NCBI GenBank assembly: GCA_009841255.1 | Contig: VXMD01000082.1 | Coordinates: 162,479 to 226,478, forward strand | Direction of reading: 5' to 3' | DNA from: Candidatus Poribacteria bacterium | Lineage (GTDB): Bacteria > Poribacteria > WGA-4E > WGA-3G | Length of the DNA stretch: 64,000 nt | Shown: piece by piece, positions 25,914 to 35,527 of the stretch | How the letters are laid out: each line of letters starts with the position of its first letter | How positions within the stretch are numbered: the first letter of the stretch is position 1 | The notes under the pieces: model-generated | Seen by the model: the letters and a program-made list of their open reading frames with translations, nothing else | What the model was told of the DNA's origin: nothing | Databases searched by the model: none | Program-made: the position numbers and the translations under genes

Positions 25914-26975
25914 CCTAATTCTGAGGGAGATGCGGTGGCTGCCACCCAAGGCAGGATGATTTGCAAATGCATAGTCTAACCCTGCCCCTGCCCCGGTGAC
26001 GAATCGGAGGTTTAATCCAACTCCGGCTGTCAACTGGCGAACACTCTCAAGACTTCCACTCCGTTCCGCCATTCCAATCCGCAAGGCAAGCAGATCGAAG
26101 AGGGTCCATTCGGCACCCGCATGCAATTCAACCGGACTCCCTTGGGGTGCCTCGACATCGGATTTGGTCCCCGATCCCCCGCGATTTTGGATGTAGGTAT
26201 CCAGCGCAAAGATGAGTGTACTTCGGAAGATAGGAAGCGCATGTATCGTGGCGATACCAACTTTCAGCTGCGGCAGGATCGTTTCGGTGTGAGACGTAAG
26301 GTCTGCCGATGGGGGCGGTGTATTCCAATAGAGTTTCGTCGTAAAGGTGTCACTCGCTTGCAATCCGAGCCTGAGTTGATGAGGTTTTTCTGGGTTTGTC
26401 ATTGCGATAATACCGATATCTGCCCCACCACCGATGGCATTTGTGCTTCGATACCCGCTCATATAGAGGAGTTTGAGCGTTCCGCCAAGATGTAAATCAA
26501 TACCACGAAAAGTTGGCAGTCTCCAGCCGTGAGCCAAGAGAAAGGCGTTATCGGTGTTGTTAAAAGAGCCGACGACCTCTGGACGATTTGCGGGTCCGAC
26601 AGGGCGGCTGACCACGGGTAGACTGGTAATAGGAATATCATCAACACCAACACGAAGCCAACTAATACCGATTGCCCCGCGCTTTTTCAACGGGTGGATG
26701 TAACTCAGAAAATCGTAAGCATCCTCTCCATTGAGCGTGGAGTGCATGAAACTGACCTCATATCGAGTGAGTTGTCCCAAGCCAGCAGGATTCCAATACG
26801 GTGCGTAAGCGTTGTCACTCAGAGTAGTCCCCGCACCGCCCATAGCAAGCGCGCGGGCTCCAACCCCCAGTGTTAGGAAATCAGCAGTGTATCTTGCATC
26901 AACAGACTGGAACCCCACCACACAAAATATTATAGATACAGCGAAGCAAAAGGTATTTTTTTTCAGATGTTTCAT
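25908..26975 (-). CDS. porV: PorV/PorQ-family outer membrane beta-barrel protein
   Basis: The start is set at 26975, one base after a repeat tail, giving 355 residues with a signal peptide (NTFCFAVSIIFCVVGFQSVDA). The upstream open frame to 27209 is only repeat sequence. The mature N-terminus (ADFLTLGVGARALAMGGAGTTLSDNAYAPYWNPAGL) is the signature of PorV/PorQ/UPF0164 proteins in the FadL superfamily. The chain ends with the aromatic-terminated strand ISLRIRF, typical of barrels. In type IX secretion PorV shuttles substrates to the PorU sortase. The gene directly follows a C25/PorU-type gene on the same strand, the order found in Bacteroidetes. Confidence 0.88.
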   Translation of the reverse strand: MKHLKKNTFCFAVSIIFCVVGFQSVDARYTADFLTLGVGARALAMGGAGTTLSDNAYAPYWNPAGLGQLTRYEVSFMHSTLNGEDAYDFLSYIHPLKKRGAIGISWLRVGVDDIPITSLPVVSRPVGPANRPEVVGSFNNTDNAFLLAHGWRLPTFRGIDLHLGGTLKLLYMSGYRSTNAIGGGADIGIIAMTNPEKPHQLRLGLQASDTFTTKLYWNTPPPSADLTSHTETILPQLKVGIATIHALPIFRSTLIFALDTYIQNRGGSGTKSDVEAPQGSPVELHAGAEWTLFDLLALRIGMAERSGSLESVRQLTAGVGLNLRFVTGAGAGLDYAFANHPALGGSHRISLRIRF

Positions 26976-27224
26976 ATTTTTAAGATTCCTTGCGGTTCGG
27001 TCAGGTGGGTTTGATGCATAAGGTGTCTTTCCATATATCCGCCTGCGTGTTTTTGCTTGGGGTCTTTGCTTGGGCGTTTCTGCGTATTTCTGCGTATTGT
27101 TGCAGGCTACTATTTTCCTTGATACCATGAATCTCGTAGCGCGTAACGAAGTGGAGCGCGGATTTAAGAAGAAACCTTTCAGGTCCCCGACCCCGCTGTT
27201 TCTCCGCAAGGTAAGCTTAAAAAA
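26976..27224. repeat. Composite inverted intergenic element between porU and porV
   Basis: Left end TTTTAAGATTCCTTGCGG and right end CCGCAAGGTAAGCTTAAAA form imperfect terminal inverted repeats around a type A head (minus) and a type B head (plus, CGCGTAACGAAGTGGAGCG at 27140). The left tail ends one base from the porV start; the right tail ends three bases from the porU stop. The minus-strand reading frame MHQTHLTEPQGILKI ends in a TGA that overlaps the porV ATG. Confidence 0.85.
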
Positions 27225-27227
27225 CTA

Positions 27228-30200
27228 TTAACGCAATTTCATCATTTTTAATATTTCGGTTATGTCTTTTTCACCGTTGCGTCGGATTCGAAGTTTAGCA
27301 TAGTAGACACCATTTGCAACTTCAACGCCATCAGCATCTCTGCCATCCCATTCCACCATAAGAAATCCAGGGGTTGCTGGGAAGGAGAGTTCCCGGATGA
27401 GGCGCCCACTCAGCGTATAAATTTTCACAACAAGTGAATCAGCAGGTGCTGTCAATTCACAAGTGAGCGTTGTTTTACGCGGAAAAGGATTTGGATAATT
27501 GAGAAACGATAACAATTGCAAAGCGTCATGGACTCGAAATGTGATCTCTTTTGTATCCGTATTCCCGTGGACATCGCTCGCAGTGAGGCGAACCTCATAT
27601 TCCCGCGGTTCAAGCTCTGGAGACGGATACGTCAACACGAGTTGATTTGAACTGGGATAATGTGTCACCTGATACGCTTCTGGATCAATGCGTTCATATT
27701 CGCCGAACGCATCTCCAATTTCCAACAACAGTGGACGGGTCAGGTAATCAAGCCCACTCAGATCAGTGAGTGTTGCCCCGATTAGGGGTTCCGCATCTGT
27801 GGCATCTCCCGAAATGAAGTGCTGTTGATTGCCAATAGTAAGTTGTATATCCGGTGGTACAGTATCATCTGTATACAACAGTGTCATCGGTCCGAGTCGA
27901 TCCGTTGTACCCCGAATAGTGCCAACGGGTCGGGTTTGGAACCGAAACCTATCCCCAGGAGCAAACGAACGTTCGCCTTGTGTGAGTTGAAAACGTAAGC
28001 CGTAGGGCTTATATGAGAAGGGTTCTTCGACCGTTCCACGCAAGGGTTGGTTTCCATCGGTTTGGGACCGCAAAATACCGGTTCTCTCGCCTTCAACCTG
28101 AAATTCAGTATCCGTCAGGAAGAAAATAACCCACTTATCTTCGGGCATGGTGGTATCGGGCGGAAGTTCAATATAACTAATGGTACCCGTGCCTCGGTTG
28201 GTATCTCTGAATCCAGATGCGTACCAACGCTGCTGTTGCTGAGAGGTATCGAGATCGGTTTCAACAGGCTGTGCGAGGGAAGTTATGTTGAATGTTAAGA
28301 CATCTCCGAACGCCAAAGGTTTCTCAAAATCAAATTCTACATTAACCGAAAAGCCGTGTCTAAAACTCTGGAAGTCTGTCGTAAAGTTTGCGAGCTGCTC
28401 GTTGGCTGAAATAACTTCCAACGACTCAAGTACCCGCGTATCGTCTACCGACGGGGCAAGGAAAAGCCGATAGGTTTGAGAACCTGTGAAGAAGAGGACA
28501 TATTTGCCGGTTTGCGTGCCTTCAGGCTGGATACGGACATCGCTGAGTACGCTTTCCCCAATGTTTTCTTCACTCACATTTGTCACGTGTATCCGTTGCT
28601 GTAATGTGCCCGTAGCATCAGCGAGTTGTTGAGAAGGGAGTCTCGTCCAATTTCCGAGGGTCGAGTTAAACATATAGATACCTAACTCACGGGCGCGGGA
28701 GGCGACAGCGGTGTTAATTGTATCTGCAACCGCCAATTCATCAGGACCTGCTTCTAAAGGTACTTCCTCGGATTCCATACCGCCCAACAATTCTCGCGTA
28801 AGCTGCGTTCTGAGCGCGCCGAGGTCGAAGTTCAAGTCGATCGCCACCGGAGAAGAAAGTTTAATGGCTGTCGGAAATCGTTGGTCATTGCCCGTCCGCA
28901 AAGGGGTTTCTGGTGACGTAACACCCGTTGGCTGAGAACTATTCCGGTCGACAACGATTTCATAGCCGTGGACCATAATCCCAGGAAGTGGTGCCCGCTT
29001 GGACATTCCTTTCGGGGAAGGTGTCGTAGTTGTATCGGAGGAGCTCCTCCCTATAGCCGCAAACTTTAGTTCATCTAAGGGACGCACTGCCAGCACTGCC
29101 GCTTCTTGAAAACTACCGGGCGGAATAGTGATGATGCAGTTCCTGTCCAAACTGGAGATCTGACCTGAAGAAACCTTTCCTACTGCCCCCATATCCACCA
29201 GAAGGCGTCGGTAAGAGATATTATCTTCCTCATCGTTCTCAAGCACATTGCCCGGTTGATCCGCTTCAGTCTCTGTCACATCAATATAGACAAATACGTC
29301 GTGTGTGCCGAGAGGTAATTGCTCCTGCAGATTTAAAGTAGCGGTTGCAATCGGCAACGTATTCAGCGGATCCGGTTCGTAAACATCCTTCCCTTTATCG
29401 GAGTCGACTAATGGCGTGCGTTGCACCCAGTCGTTGGGTCGGATGCGGGTCGTGCCGATGAGATTTACATCATCGTCAACAAGCATATCATCGTTAACAT
29501 CTGGGTTACCGCTGAAAAAAGCAACCTCAATTGAGGTCTTTATGCTTTCCCCTTCTATCTGGACATCCGCCGAGAGATACCACTGCTCCGTTTTGGAGTT
29601 ATAGCCGTATCCAATCATATTCGTTCTTTGTACTTCTACAATTGAAAGATTGGGATACACGTAAGGATAATACTGAAGCCTCCCACTTGTCACCGTATTG
29701 TTATCCGTATCCGTGATCTGAAGGTCATACCGGATAACCGAACCGTCCGTGGGTGCATTTAGCGGCTCAGGCACCGTCCACCATCCGTCCTCCGATAACG
29801 GAGGATCTGCAGGAACAAGCTGGACCTTCTCCCATTCCCGTTTCTGTGGGTTGCGCCATTCCAAGAGGACGAGGAACAGTTGTTCTTTCTCATCAGAAAC
29901 CTGAACAGAGATACGGAATTTACCCTCACCGACTAATTCGGGTTTAATATCAAGGATCTTGGGAATATTGACCGTAAACCCATCGCCACCAACCGCAACG
30001 GTTGTGTCACTCTGGGCATAGTACTCGACATGGGCATCACCCTTAGCAATGTTTTTGGGAACGGAGAAAGTCACCGCAGGATAGGCACCGCGGTTAACAG
30101 TGAGTGTCTTTGTCAGAACCACATCCCCGGTATAGTATCTAACCGGACCCGCGACACCTTGCGCAGTGGCTGTTTTTCCAGGAAATAAGGCTTTGACGAT

Positions 30201-33200
30201 GAGCGTGCCGTTAAAACCGGTATCGGTAGCAAAACGTTTTGTTCGAGTCGCCGCGTCGTAAGTGGCAGTTTGTACGTGTCCGGATGCAATTCGGAGAGTG
30301 TCCCCTGGTGCAACTGTTTTCGTCTCAATAGTGGGTTGAATTTCACCATTAGCAATAGCGATTTGCAAGGCGGGATCCCCGAAAAGAGTATATTCCATCA
30401 TAATATCAATCTGCCCCGTGCCCTCTGTCATCAGCAGTTCAACTTTTGAATCGAAACTCAGGGGACCGAGTTGTCGGATGTTCCGTTTGAAGAGCATATC
30501 GAAAATGATACGATTGAGGGCGTCGTTTCCACTGCCATAGGTGAGTCGGGTCGCGCTCAACATGCCAATGATACCACCTCTCTCTTTACGTAACAATTTC
30601 TCCGCCATGCTCGGTTCGCCAGGCTTGTCAAAATAGCCATTGTAACAACTAAGGACTAACATGAAGGGGATTTTATCGGTTTCCTCAACCAGATCAACGG
30701 AAGCATTATCAAAGATTGCTTCGTGTGCCCAGACGATTCGACCTCCGTGTCCAGCATATTGTGCGAGTACAGCCCCAGTGCCAAGTGCTTCAATGATTTT
30801 ATCCTTTGCGACACGTTGTGGCAAGAGTCCCGGGTAATCCGCCGGATGTGCTTCCACTTGGTCGATAACATCCTCAAGGAACACCTCAACGGTTTCATAT
30901 CCAAGACGGGTGTGATCTTTCGCTATTTCATCAAGACTTTTCTTGAAGATAAAATCTCCAGAGTTGCTAACTTCGTCGTCGGCAACAGAAATAATCCGTC
31001 TTCGCCAGTCCCCATTAGGTGCTGCCCGCTCGTAAGCGAGGATCTTGTCAACAACTGCTTCAGCTTCGTCTATGTTCTCAACACTGAGCCTACCGAGATA
31101 GAAATCGGTGAATTCATCGTGTCCGGAGATGGTCGCGTACCAGTGATCTGCGGCGGTGCGTCCGAAGGAATCGGTTCGAATATAATGGGTCGGAATGTAT
31201 CCAGTCAGCTCAGGCGGTTCAGCATAAATTTCTGTGTCAATGCCGCGAAAATCGAAGGTACCATCGCCAAAAAGGACGACATACGTCAGTGCCGGCGGAG
31301 CCCAAGATTGATAGGCATGTTTCAGAAACGTCTTAATAGCCTTCGGACTCACACCCCCATCGCCAAAAGTGTTGTAGATATCATCGGTCGTAACAACTCT
31401 GGTGCGGTATCCGCCACCTCCAGGAGCCGCGCGCCACGCTGCCAATCTTTGTGCTGCAGATAGGAAATTAGGGTGTGTCACAATTAGATAATCAGCACCG
31501 TGCACCGCAGCCGCTAAGTCTGTGGGCGTAATGACCTCAATGCGCTCGGGTTGACGCAATGCCGCATTGGAAACGGCGATAAATTGTGTGCTTCGGGTAT
31601 CAAGCACTTGGAAAAGGGCATTATAGGAATCAGAGTTAGAAACCCCTTCTCCATCTAATTCCACATTCACACCCTGCATCCGAGCAGTAAGGTATGTACC
31701 ATCCGTCTCAAAGATATGTATCCGCGGATCCCGGAATGCCTCAATTTTATACTGGAGTTTACGCCCACCCGGAGGTTTTCGCGCCTGGGAAGTCGGATCG
31801 GCGGTCGGCGATCTGAACCATAATTCCTCAGCAACAGCTCGGAAGAGACGTGTATATTCGACAGAGAAACGATTGAGGTACACATGATATGGATATCGCG
31901 TGGTATCATCATCAACGTTGCTGTCAACTCTGGCTAAAGACAACACGTTCTGCTGTCCCTTGACACTGTCCTTGAGTGTATCCCAAGTGCGCAAGGTCCG
32001 TCCAACAGTAAGTGTATCTTGCTGTTCCCACTGAGCAAAGTCAATTCGAACCCCATTAATAGCGACCAAAATCTCATGTGATACTGGGGTACCGCCCTGC
32101 AAATCAACGGAGATATGTGGCGGATCGAAACTTTTTGCGACATCATAAAGCGGGAATTCGAGACGCATCTCGGCGGAATCCCCCCCATTTTTGATGCCGT
32201 CCCAGTACCAAAAATCCAAAGCATCAAACCAACCGTGCTTGTTCCCTGGCGAAACAGTCTCGGTATGCACAAATTCGAGGTTACTCGTCAGGTAATCCTC
32301 TTCAAAATTCACTTTAGAACGGAAAGTCGGAACCTGTGTCGCTGTTTGATCTGTAGGACTAGCGGTAATCTGGGGCACTCGTGTCGGAACGCGCCCACTG
32401 TTGTCAAGCGTAAGCCAATAGACATTCCAACGGCTATATCGATTTTCAGGCTTATGACCGAGAAAAAAGATAGCATCGTTCGGGTCAAAACTTCCATCCG
32501 CCGCACCACTGATGTAGATAGGAATGTCTCTATTTCCTTGTGTGAGTCGAAGGCTCGCAGGATGCGTACCCGTGAGATCAACACCCCAGTCGTTCTGCAG
32601 AGATGCCGCTGTCACCGCATAGATACCAGTCTCTTGGATAGACAACTTATAGCGTGTTCCATTGCTTCCGTTAGGAACGAGTGTTGGTGCTGCTGGGACC
32701 CGTGGACGGGGCACTCGAAAGCGGGCGGCTTGTTCAGCATTAAGGAGTTGATGTGAGAAGGCACGCTCAAAAGCTTCAGATTCGACTATCGGTGCCTCAC
32801 CGTTGCCTATCATTTGACTGCCACCAATCCTTCCTGACTGACTACTGGCCCCTGACCGTTGACCACCATAAGAGAAACGAATGTTCACTGTGAAGTGTGA
32901 ATACAGACGGAGTTGACGAGTGTTCGGCAGATATTGCACAGGATACAGTGCCACTGCGATAACACGCTGACTCCGAATATAGCCTTCACGCACGATCCGA
33001 GCAAGCGGATGTCCAGGATATGAGCGATTTTTGTCATTTCCCTTTAAATACGCGCTCCCGCTTTCCGACCAACGCTGCGAAGCAGAGGGCGGTGTATCTC
33101 TGTAGGAGGGATTTCCGAATCCCTGCTCATGTATATCAAAAATTGGAACTGGAACGAGACGGATACCGGCGCGCGTCTCAGCAGACGCCGCAGAAACATC

Positions 33201-33587
33201 GACGGCTTCAATTGTCGCTGCCGCGGGTATACCCAACATGAGACGCGTGACAGGAACCTTGGGGTTCCCCGGTTCACCTGTGAATTGACACTCGGCGTAA
33301 CGCGCCTCTTGGTAACGGATATTATCTCGGATTACCTCAGATAGGGCCAGTTCAGGTAAGGTGAATTGAAGGGTGATTCCGTCTGTTGATGTGGTTTGGG
33401 TAATCTCTGCAGAGGTACTGTTTAGACATAGTAAAAAGATGAGAACGTGGATACCCAGTCCTACACCAATTTTTGCATTAGTGGCTCTTGGGCGTTGCTC
33501 CACCTTGTTTCGTGACGGTTCTCGGTTCATTTCAGCCAGGTCCAGGAATCGGTGCACCACTTCTATTTGTTTTAAGAATAATTGCAT
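27228..33587 (-). CDS. porU: C25 (gingipain/PorU) peptidase with C-terminal sorting-type domain
   Basis: The 2119-residue protein is exported by an N-terminal hydrophobic signal (GLGIHVLIFLLCLNSTSA). A gingipain-type N-terminal region leads into a C25 catalytic domain (about residues 690-1030) with the catalytic His in AQYAGHGG (about 945) and Cys in LSCYNGYF (about 981). Long beta-rich modules follow. The final 90 residues (FLNYPNPFPRKTTL, WDGRDADGVEVANGVYYAKL, EILKMMKLR) form a FlgD-like, type A sorting domain. It is twice the size of Bacteroidetes PorU, so it could be a sortase with added modules or a secreted C25 protease. The porV neighbour supports a type IX secretion role. The start is uncertain; ATG 33530 is an alternative. 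Confidence 0.85.
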   Translation of the reverse strand: MQLFLKQIEVVHRFLDLAEMNREPSRNKVEQRPRATNAKIGVGLGIHVLIFLLCLNSTSAEITQTTSTDGITLQFTLPELALSEVIRDNIRYQEARYAECQFTGEPGNPKVPVTRLMLGIPAAATIEAVDVSAASAETRAGIRLVPVPIFDIHEQGFGNPSYRDTPPSASQRWSESGSAYLKGNDKNRSYPGHPLARIVREGYIRSQRVIAVALYPVQYLPNTRQLRLYSHFTVNIRFSYGGQRSGASSQSGRIGGSQMIGNGEAPIVESEAFERAFSHQLLNAEQAARFRVPRPRVPAAPTLVPNGSNGTRYKLSIQETGIYAVTAASLQNDWGVDLTGTHPASLRLTQGNRDIPIYISGAADGSFDPNDAIFFLGHKPENRYSRWNVYWLTLDNSGRVPTRVPQITASPTDQTATQVPTFRSKVNFEEDYLTSNLEFVHTETVSPGNKHGWFDALDFWYWDGIKNGGDSAEMRLEFPLYDVAKSFDPPHISVDLQGGTPVSHEILVAINGVRIDFAQWEQQDTLTVGRTLRTWDTLKDSVKGQQNVLSLARVDSNVDDDTTRYPYHVYLNRFSVEYTRLFRAVAEELWFRSPTADPTSQARKPPGGRKLQYKIEAFRDPRIHIFETDGTYLTARMQGVNVELDGEGVSNSDSYNALFQVLDTRSTQFIAVSNAALRQPERIEVITPTDLAAAVHGADYLIVTHPNFLSAAQRLAAWRAAPGGGGYRTRVVTTDDIYNTFGDGGVSPKAIKTFLKHAYQSWAPPALTYVVLFGDGTFDFRGIDTEIYAEPPELTGYIPTHYIRTDSFGRTAADHWYATISGHDEFTDFYLGRLSVENIDEAEAVVDKILAYERAAPNGDWRRRIISVADDEVSNSGDFIFKKSLDEIAKDHTRLGYETVEVFLEDVIDQVEAHPADYPGLLPQRVAKDKIIEALGTGAVLAQYAGHGGRIVWAHEAIFDNASVDLVEETDKIPFMLVLSCYNGYFDKPGEPSMAEKLLRKERGGIIGMLSATRLTYGSGNDALNRIIFDMLFKRNIRQLGPLSFDSKVELLMTEGTGQIDIMMEYTLFGDPALQIAIANGEIQPTIETKTVAPGDTLRIASGHVQTATYDAATRTKRFATDTGFNGTLIVKALFPGKTATAQGVAGPVRYYTGDVVLTKTLTVNRGAYPAVTFSVPKNIAKGDAHVEYYAQSDTTVAVGGDGFTVNIPKILDIKPELVGEGKFRISVQVSDEKEQLFLVLLEWRNPQKREWEKVQLVPADPPLSEDGWWTVPEPLNAPTDGSVIRYDLQITDTDNNTVTSGRLQYYPYVYPNLSIVEVQRTNMIGYGYNSKTEQWYLSADVQIEGESIKTSIEVAFFSGNPDVNDDMLVDDDVNLIGTTRIRPNDWVQRTPLVDSDKGKDVYEPDPLNTLPIATATLNLQEQLPLGTHDVFVYIDVTETEADQPGNVLENDEEDNISYRRLLVDMGAVGKVSSGQISSLDRNCIITIPPGSFQEAAVLAVRPLDELKFAAIGRSSSDTTTTPSPKGMSKRAPLPGIMVHGYEIVVDRNSSQPTGVTSPETPLRTGNDQRFPTAIKLSSPVAIDLNFDLGALRTQLTRELLGGMESEEVPLEAGPDELAVADTINTAVASRARELGIYMFNSTLGNWTRLPSQQLADATGTLQQRIHVTNVSEENIGESVLSDVRIQPEGTQTGKYVLFFTGSQTYRLFLAPSVDDTRVLESLEVISANEQLANFTTDFQSFRHGFSVNVEFDFEKPLAFGDVLTFNITSLAQPVETDLDTSQQQQRWYASGFRDTNRGTGTISYIELPPDTTMPEDKWVIFFLTDTEFQVEGERTGILRSQTDGNQPLRGTVEEPFSYKPYGLRFQLTQGERSFAPGDRFRFQTRPVGTIRGTTDRLGPMTLLYTDDTVPPDIQLTIGNQQHFISGDATDAEPLIGATLTDLSGLDYLTRPLLLEIGDAFGEYERIDPEAYQVTHYPSSNQLVLTYPSPELEPREYEVRLTASDVHGNTDTKEITFRVHDALQLLSFLNYPNPFPRKTTLTCELTAPADSLVVKIYTLSGRLIRELSFPATPGFLMVEWDGRDADGVEVANGVYYAKLRIRRNGEKDITEILKMMKLR

Positions 33588-33705
33588 AATAGTTATCAGC
33601 AGGTTGGAAGGTCGGAAGATTGGGCACTCATCCTTTCATTCTTCCCTTCTTCCATCCCATCCTTTCTTCTATCTCTTAACTGAAAACTGTTAACTGACGA
33701 CTATT
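33588..33705. repeat. TTATCAG/TTCCATCC repeat block
   Basis: AGTTATCAGCAGGTTGG, a pyrimidine-rich TTCTTCCATCCCATCC stretch and AACTGAAAACTGTTAACTG fill the spacer upstream of the porU gene. Confidence 0.5.
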
Positions 33706-33742
33706 TTTATTAGTGTTGTGCGAAGGGAATATCCTTCATTTT

Positions 33743-34723
33743 TTATCTCACCTTTAAAATTATTTTTCCGAAATTGCGATTGGCTTCCATATACTCATGC
33801 GCTTGTTGTGCCTGCGTTAATGGGAAAACGCTGTCAATGATGGGACGGATTCTGCCGCGCTTCAATTCGGGTAACCAGCGATCCATAAAGCGTTGCGTGA
33901 CACCGATTTTCTCGTCAATAGATCGAGTCCGTAGCACAGAGCCTATCAGTTGGAGTCTCTTGCGCATCATTGTGTTGAGGTTAATTTCTGTGGCTGAACC
34001 GCCGATTAATCCGAGTTGTAAAAGCCTGCCCTTTGTTCTTAGTACGGAAAGATTCCGTTCAAGATAAGGTGCTCCGATAAAGTCCACAACAACATCTACA
34101 CCCTGTCCATCTGTCAAACGTAGGATCTCGGTAACGAAGTCGCTTTCTTTGTAGTTGATACCCTCTACCGCACCGAGTGCCTTGCAACTCTCAATTTTCT
34201 CCGAGGTCCCTGCGGTGACAAAAACCTTGGCATCGGCATGATGCGAGATTTGGACACCAGCGGTGCCAACGCCACTGCCTCCGGCATGAATTAGGATCGT
34301 CTCACCGGCTGATAATCTGCCCAAGGTAAAAATGTTATCACTTGCGGTAAAAAATACTTCAGGTACTGCGGCGGCTTGTTCAAAAGTCCACTCGTCGGGC
34401 ATCGGCATTGCCATGCGGTAATCAATAACAGCTTGCTCCGCATAACCGCCACCGCCAACGAGTCCAAAAACACGATCTCCTTTCGCGACTCCTTTTACGG
34501 CATTACCCATCGCTGAAACGGTGCCAGCGATCTCTAAACCGAGGACCTCAGAATCACCTGGCGGTGGAGGATACCCACCGCGGCGTTGGATCATATCGGC
34601 TCGATTTAAGGCAGTCGCATGGACATCCACTAAGACTTGTGTTTCTGTTGGGTTCGGTGATGGGACTTCCTCTAATTGCAGGACTTCCGGTCCGCCATCA
34701 CCCGTTCTAATAATTGCTTTCAC
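33743..34723 (-). CDS. Zinc-independent quinone oxidoreductase (PIG3/Qor-like)
   Basis: The 326-residue medium-chain reductase uses NADPH to reduce quinones or enones. The N-terminal GroES-like domain (NRADMIQRRGGYPPPPG, VLGLEIAGTV) matches the TP53I3/PIG3 branch. The Rossmann domain carries ILIHAGGSGVGTAGVQ and a VVVDFIGAPY strand. Zinc ligands of alcohol dehydrogenases are absent. The start codon is GTG at 34723, with GGAG seven bases upstream. It is a stand-alone minus-strand gene divergent from the next gene. Confidence 0.9.
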   Translation of the reverse strand: MKAIIRTGDGGPEVLQLEEVPSPNPTETQVLVDVHATALNRADMIQRRGGYPPPPGDSEVLGLEIAGTVSAMGNAVKGVAKGDRVFGLVGGGGYAEQAVIDYRMAMPMPDEWTFEQAAAVPEVFFTASDNIFTLGRLSAGETILIHAGGSGVGTAGVQISHHADAKVFVTAGTSEKIESCKALGAVEGINYKESDFVTEILRLTDGQGVDVVVDFIGAPYLERNLSVLRTKGRLLQLGLIGGSATEINLNTMMRKRLQLIGSVLRTRSIDEKIGVTQRFMDRWLPELKRGRIRPIIDSVFPLTQAQQAHEYMEANRNFGKIILKVR

Positions 34724-34899
34724 TGTTTACTCCACTTTCTCTGTTGACTTTTGAAAATAAATATGATAGACTTTTATATAGTATTCGGCATTGGTTGTGA
34801 TTGATGCGTTGTCCGGAACGCTTGTCAATGAGACAATCACGTAAAAACCTCACACGCCTCTATATTGACAAAATCCTTTCGGGTATCCGTCTTCCATTC

Positions 34900-34989
34900 A
34901 GAACATAGCCTGTAACGAAGTGGAAGGCGGATTTAAGAAGAAACATTTCTATCACGGACCCCAGTGTTTTTCCGCAAGGTAAGCTTAAA
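34900..34989 (+). repeat. Tail-type intergenic repeat, type B copy abutting a start codon
   Basis: TAGCCTGTAACGAAGTGGAA with an AGGCGGA arm opens the copy, and CCGCAAGGTAAGCTTAAA closes it directly before ATG 34990. The stem is CCT/AGG where other type B copies have CGC/GCG. The rest of 34724-34899 shows no gene. Confidence 0.8.
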
Positions 34990-35463
34990 ATGGGAAAAAG
35001 AAACGTTAGAAGCTCAAAGAAAGCTGCGAATCGCCGATTCAACCCAGTAAAAGCGAAGTTGGAATCTATAAATGAATGTTTTGACCAGTTACGGCATGGG
35101 TTGCCGGCAAAGCAAGAAGAATATATTGACGCGAACAGGATTACACATTCTTATGTTAAAAGCTGCTTCCTTATGATTATTCAGCGCGCTGTGGACATCA
35201 ACAATGTTATTATCGAATTTAGTGGACAGACACCACCGCAGCAAAAGCACCACAGTTTTCGTGCTTTACATCAAAATCGTGCTATTGATCGAGAAACCAT
35301 GGATTTTTTCATGGAGGCTTTAGATTACTACGAGAAAATCGCGAATCCTTACCAAGAACTCGCCCCTTCAGAACTGTATGATGCGGCTCTCGAGCTTTTG
35401 AAGTACGGGGAAGCGTACACCCACCAACTCGAAAATTTCTTCCTGAATCTCTCACCCTCATAG
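34990..35463 (+). CDS. Alpha-helical protein, possibly HepT/DUF86-like
   Basis: The 157-residue protein is mostly helical. The central segment SYVKSCFLMIIQRAVDINNVIIEF followed by a run of polar helices resembles HepT/DUF86 toxins of MntA-HepT pairs. The catalytic RNxxxHxY motif of that family is not present: the equivalent position reads YEKIANPYQELAPSELYD. No nucleotidyltransferase partner lies next to it. The N-terminus is very basic (GKRNVRSSKKAANRRFN). It may be a decayed HepT or an unrelated helical protein. The start codon directly follows a repeat tail that supplies AAGG. Confidence 0.7.
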   Translation: MGKRNVRSSKKAANRRFNPVKAKLESINECFDQLRHGLPAKQEEYIDANRITHSYVKSCFLMIIQRAVDINNVIIEFSGQTPPQQKHHSFRALHQNRAIDRETMDFFMEALDYYEKIANPYQELAPSELYDAALELLKYGEAYTHQLENFFLNLSPS

Positions 35464-35527
35464 AAATAGGCACGGTTACAAACCGCGCCTATTCCTTGAG
35501 AGGATCGTTTACAAAGTCTTCAATACT

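Noticed and set aside
26976..27209. N-terminal extension of the porV frame through the repeat
   Set aside because: The upstream part is pure repeat sequence that recurs elsewhere, and a signal peptide starts at 26975.
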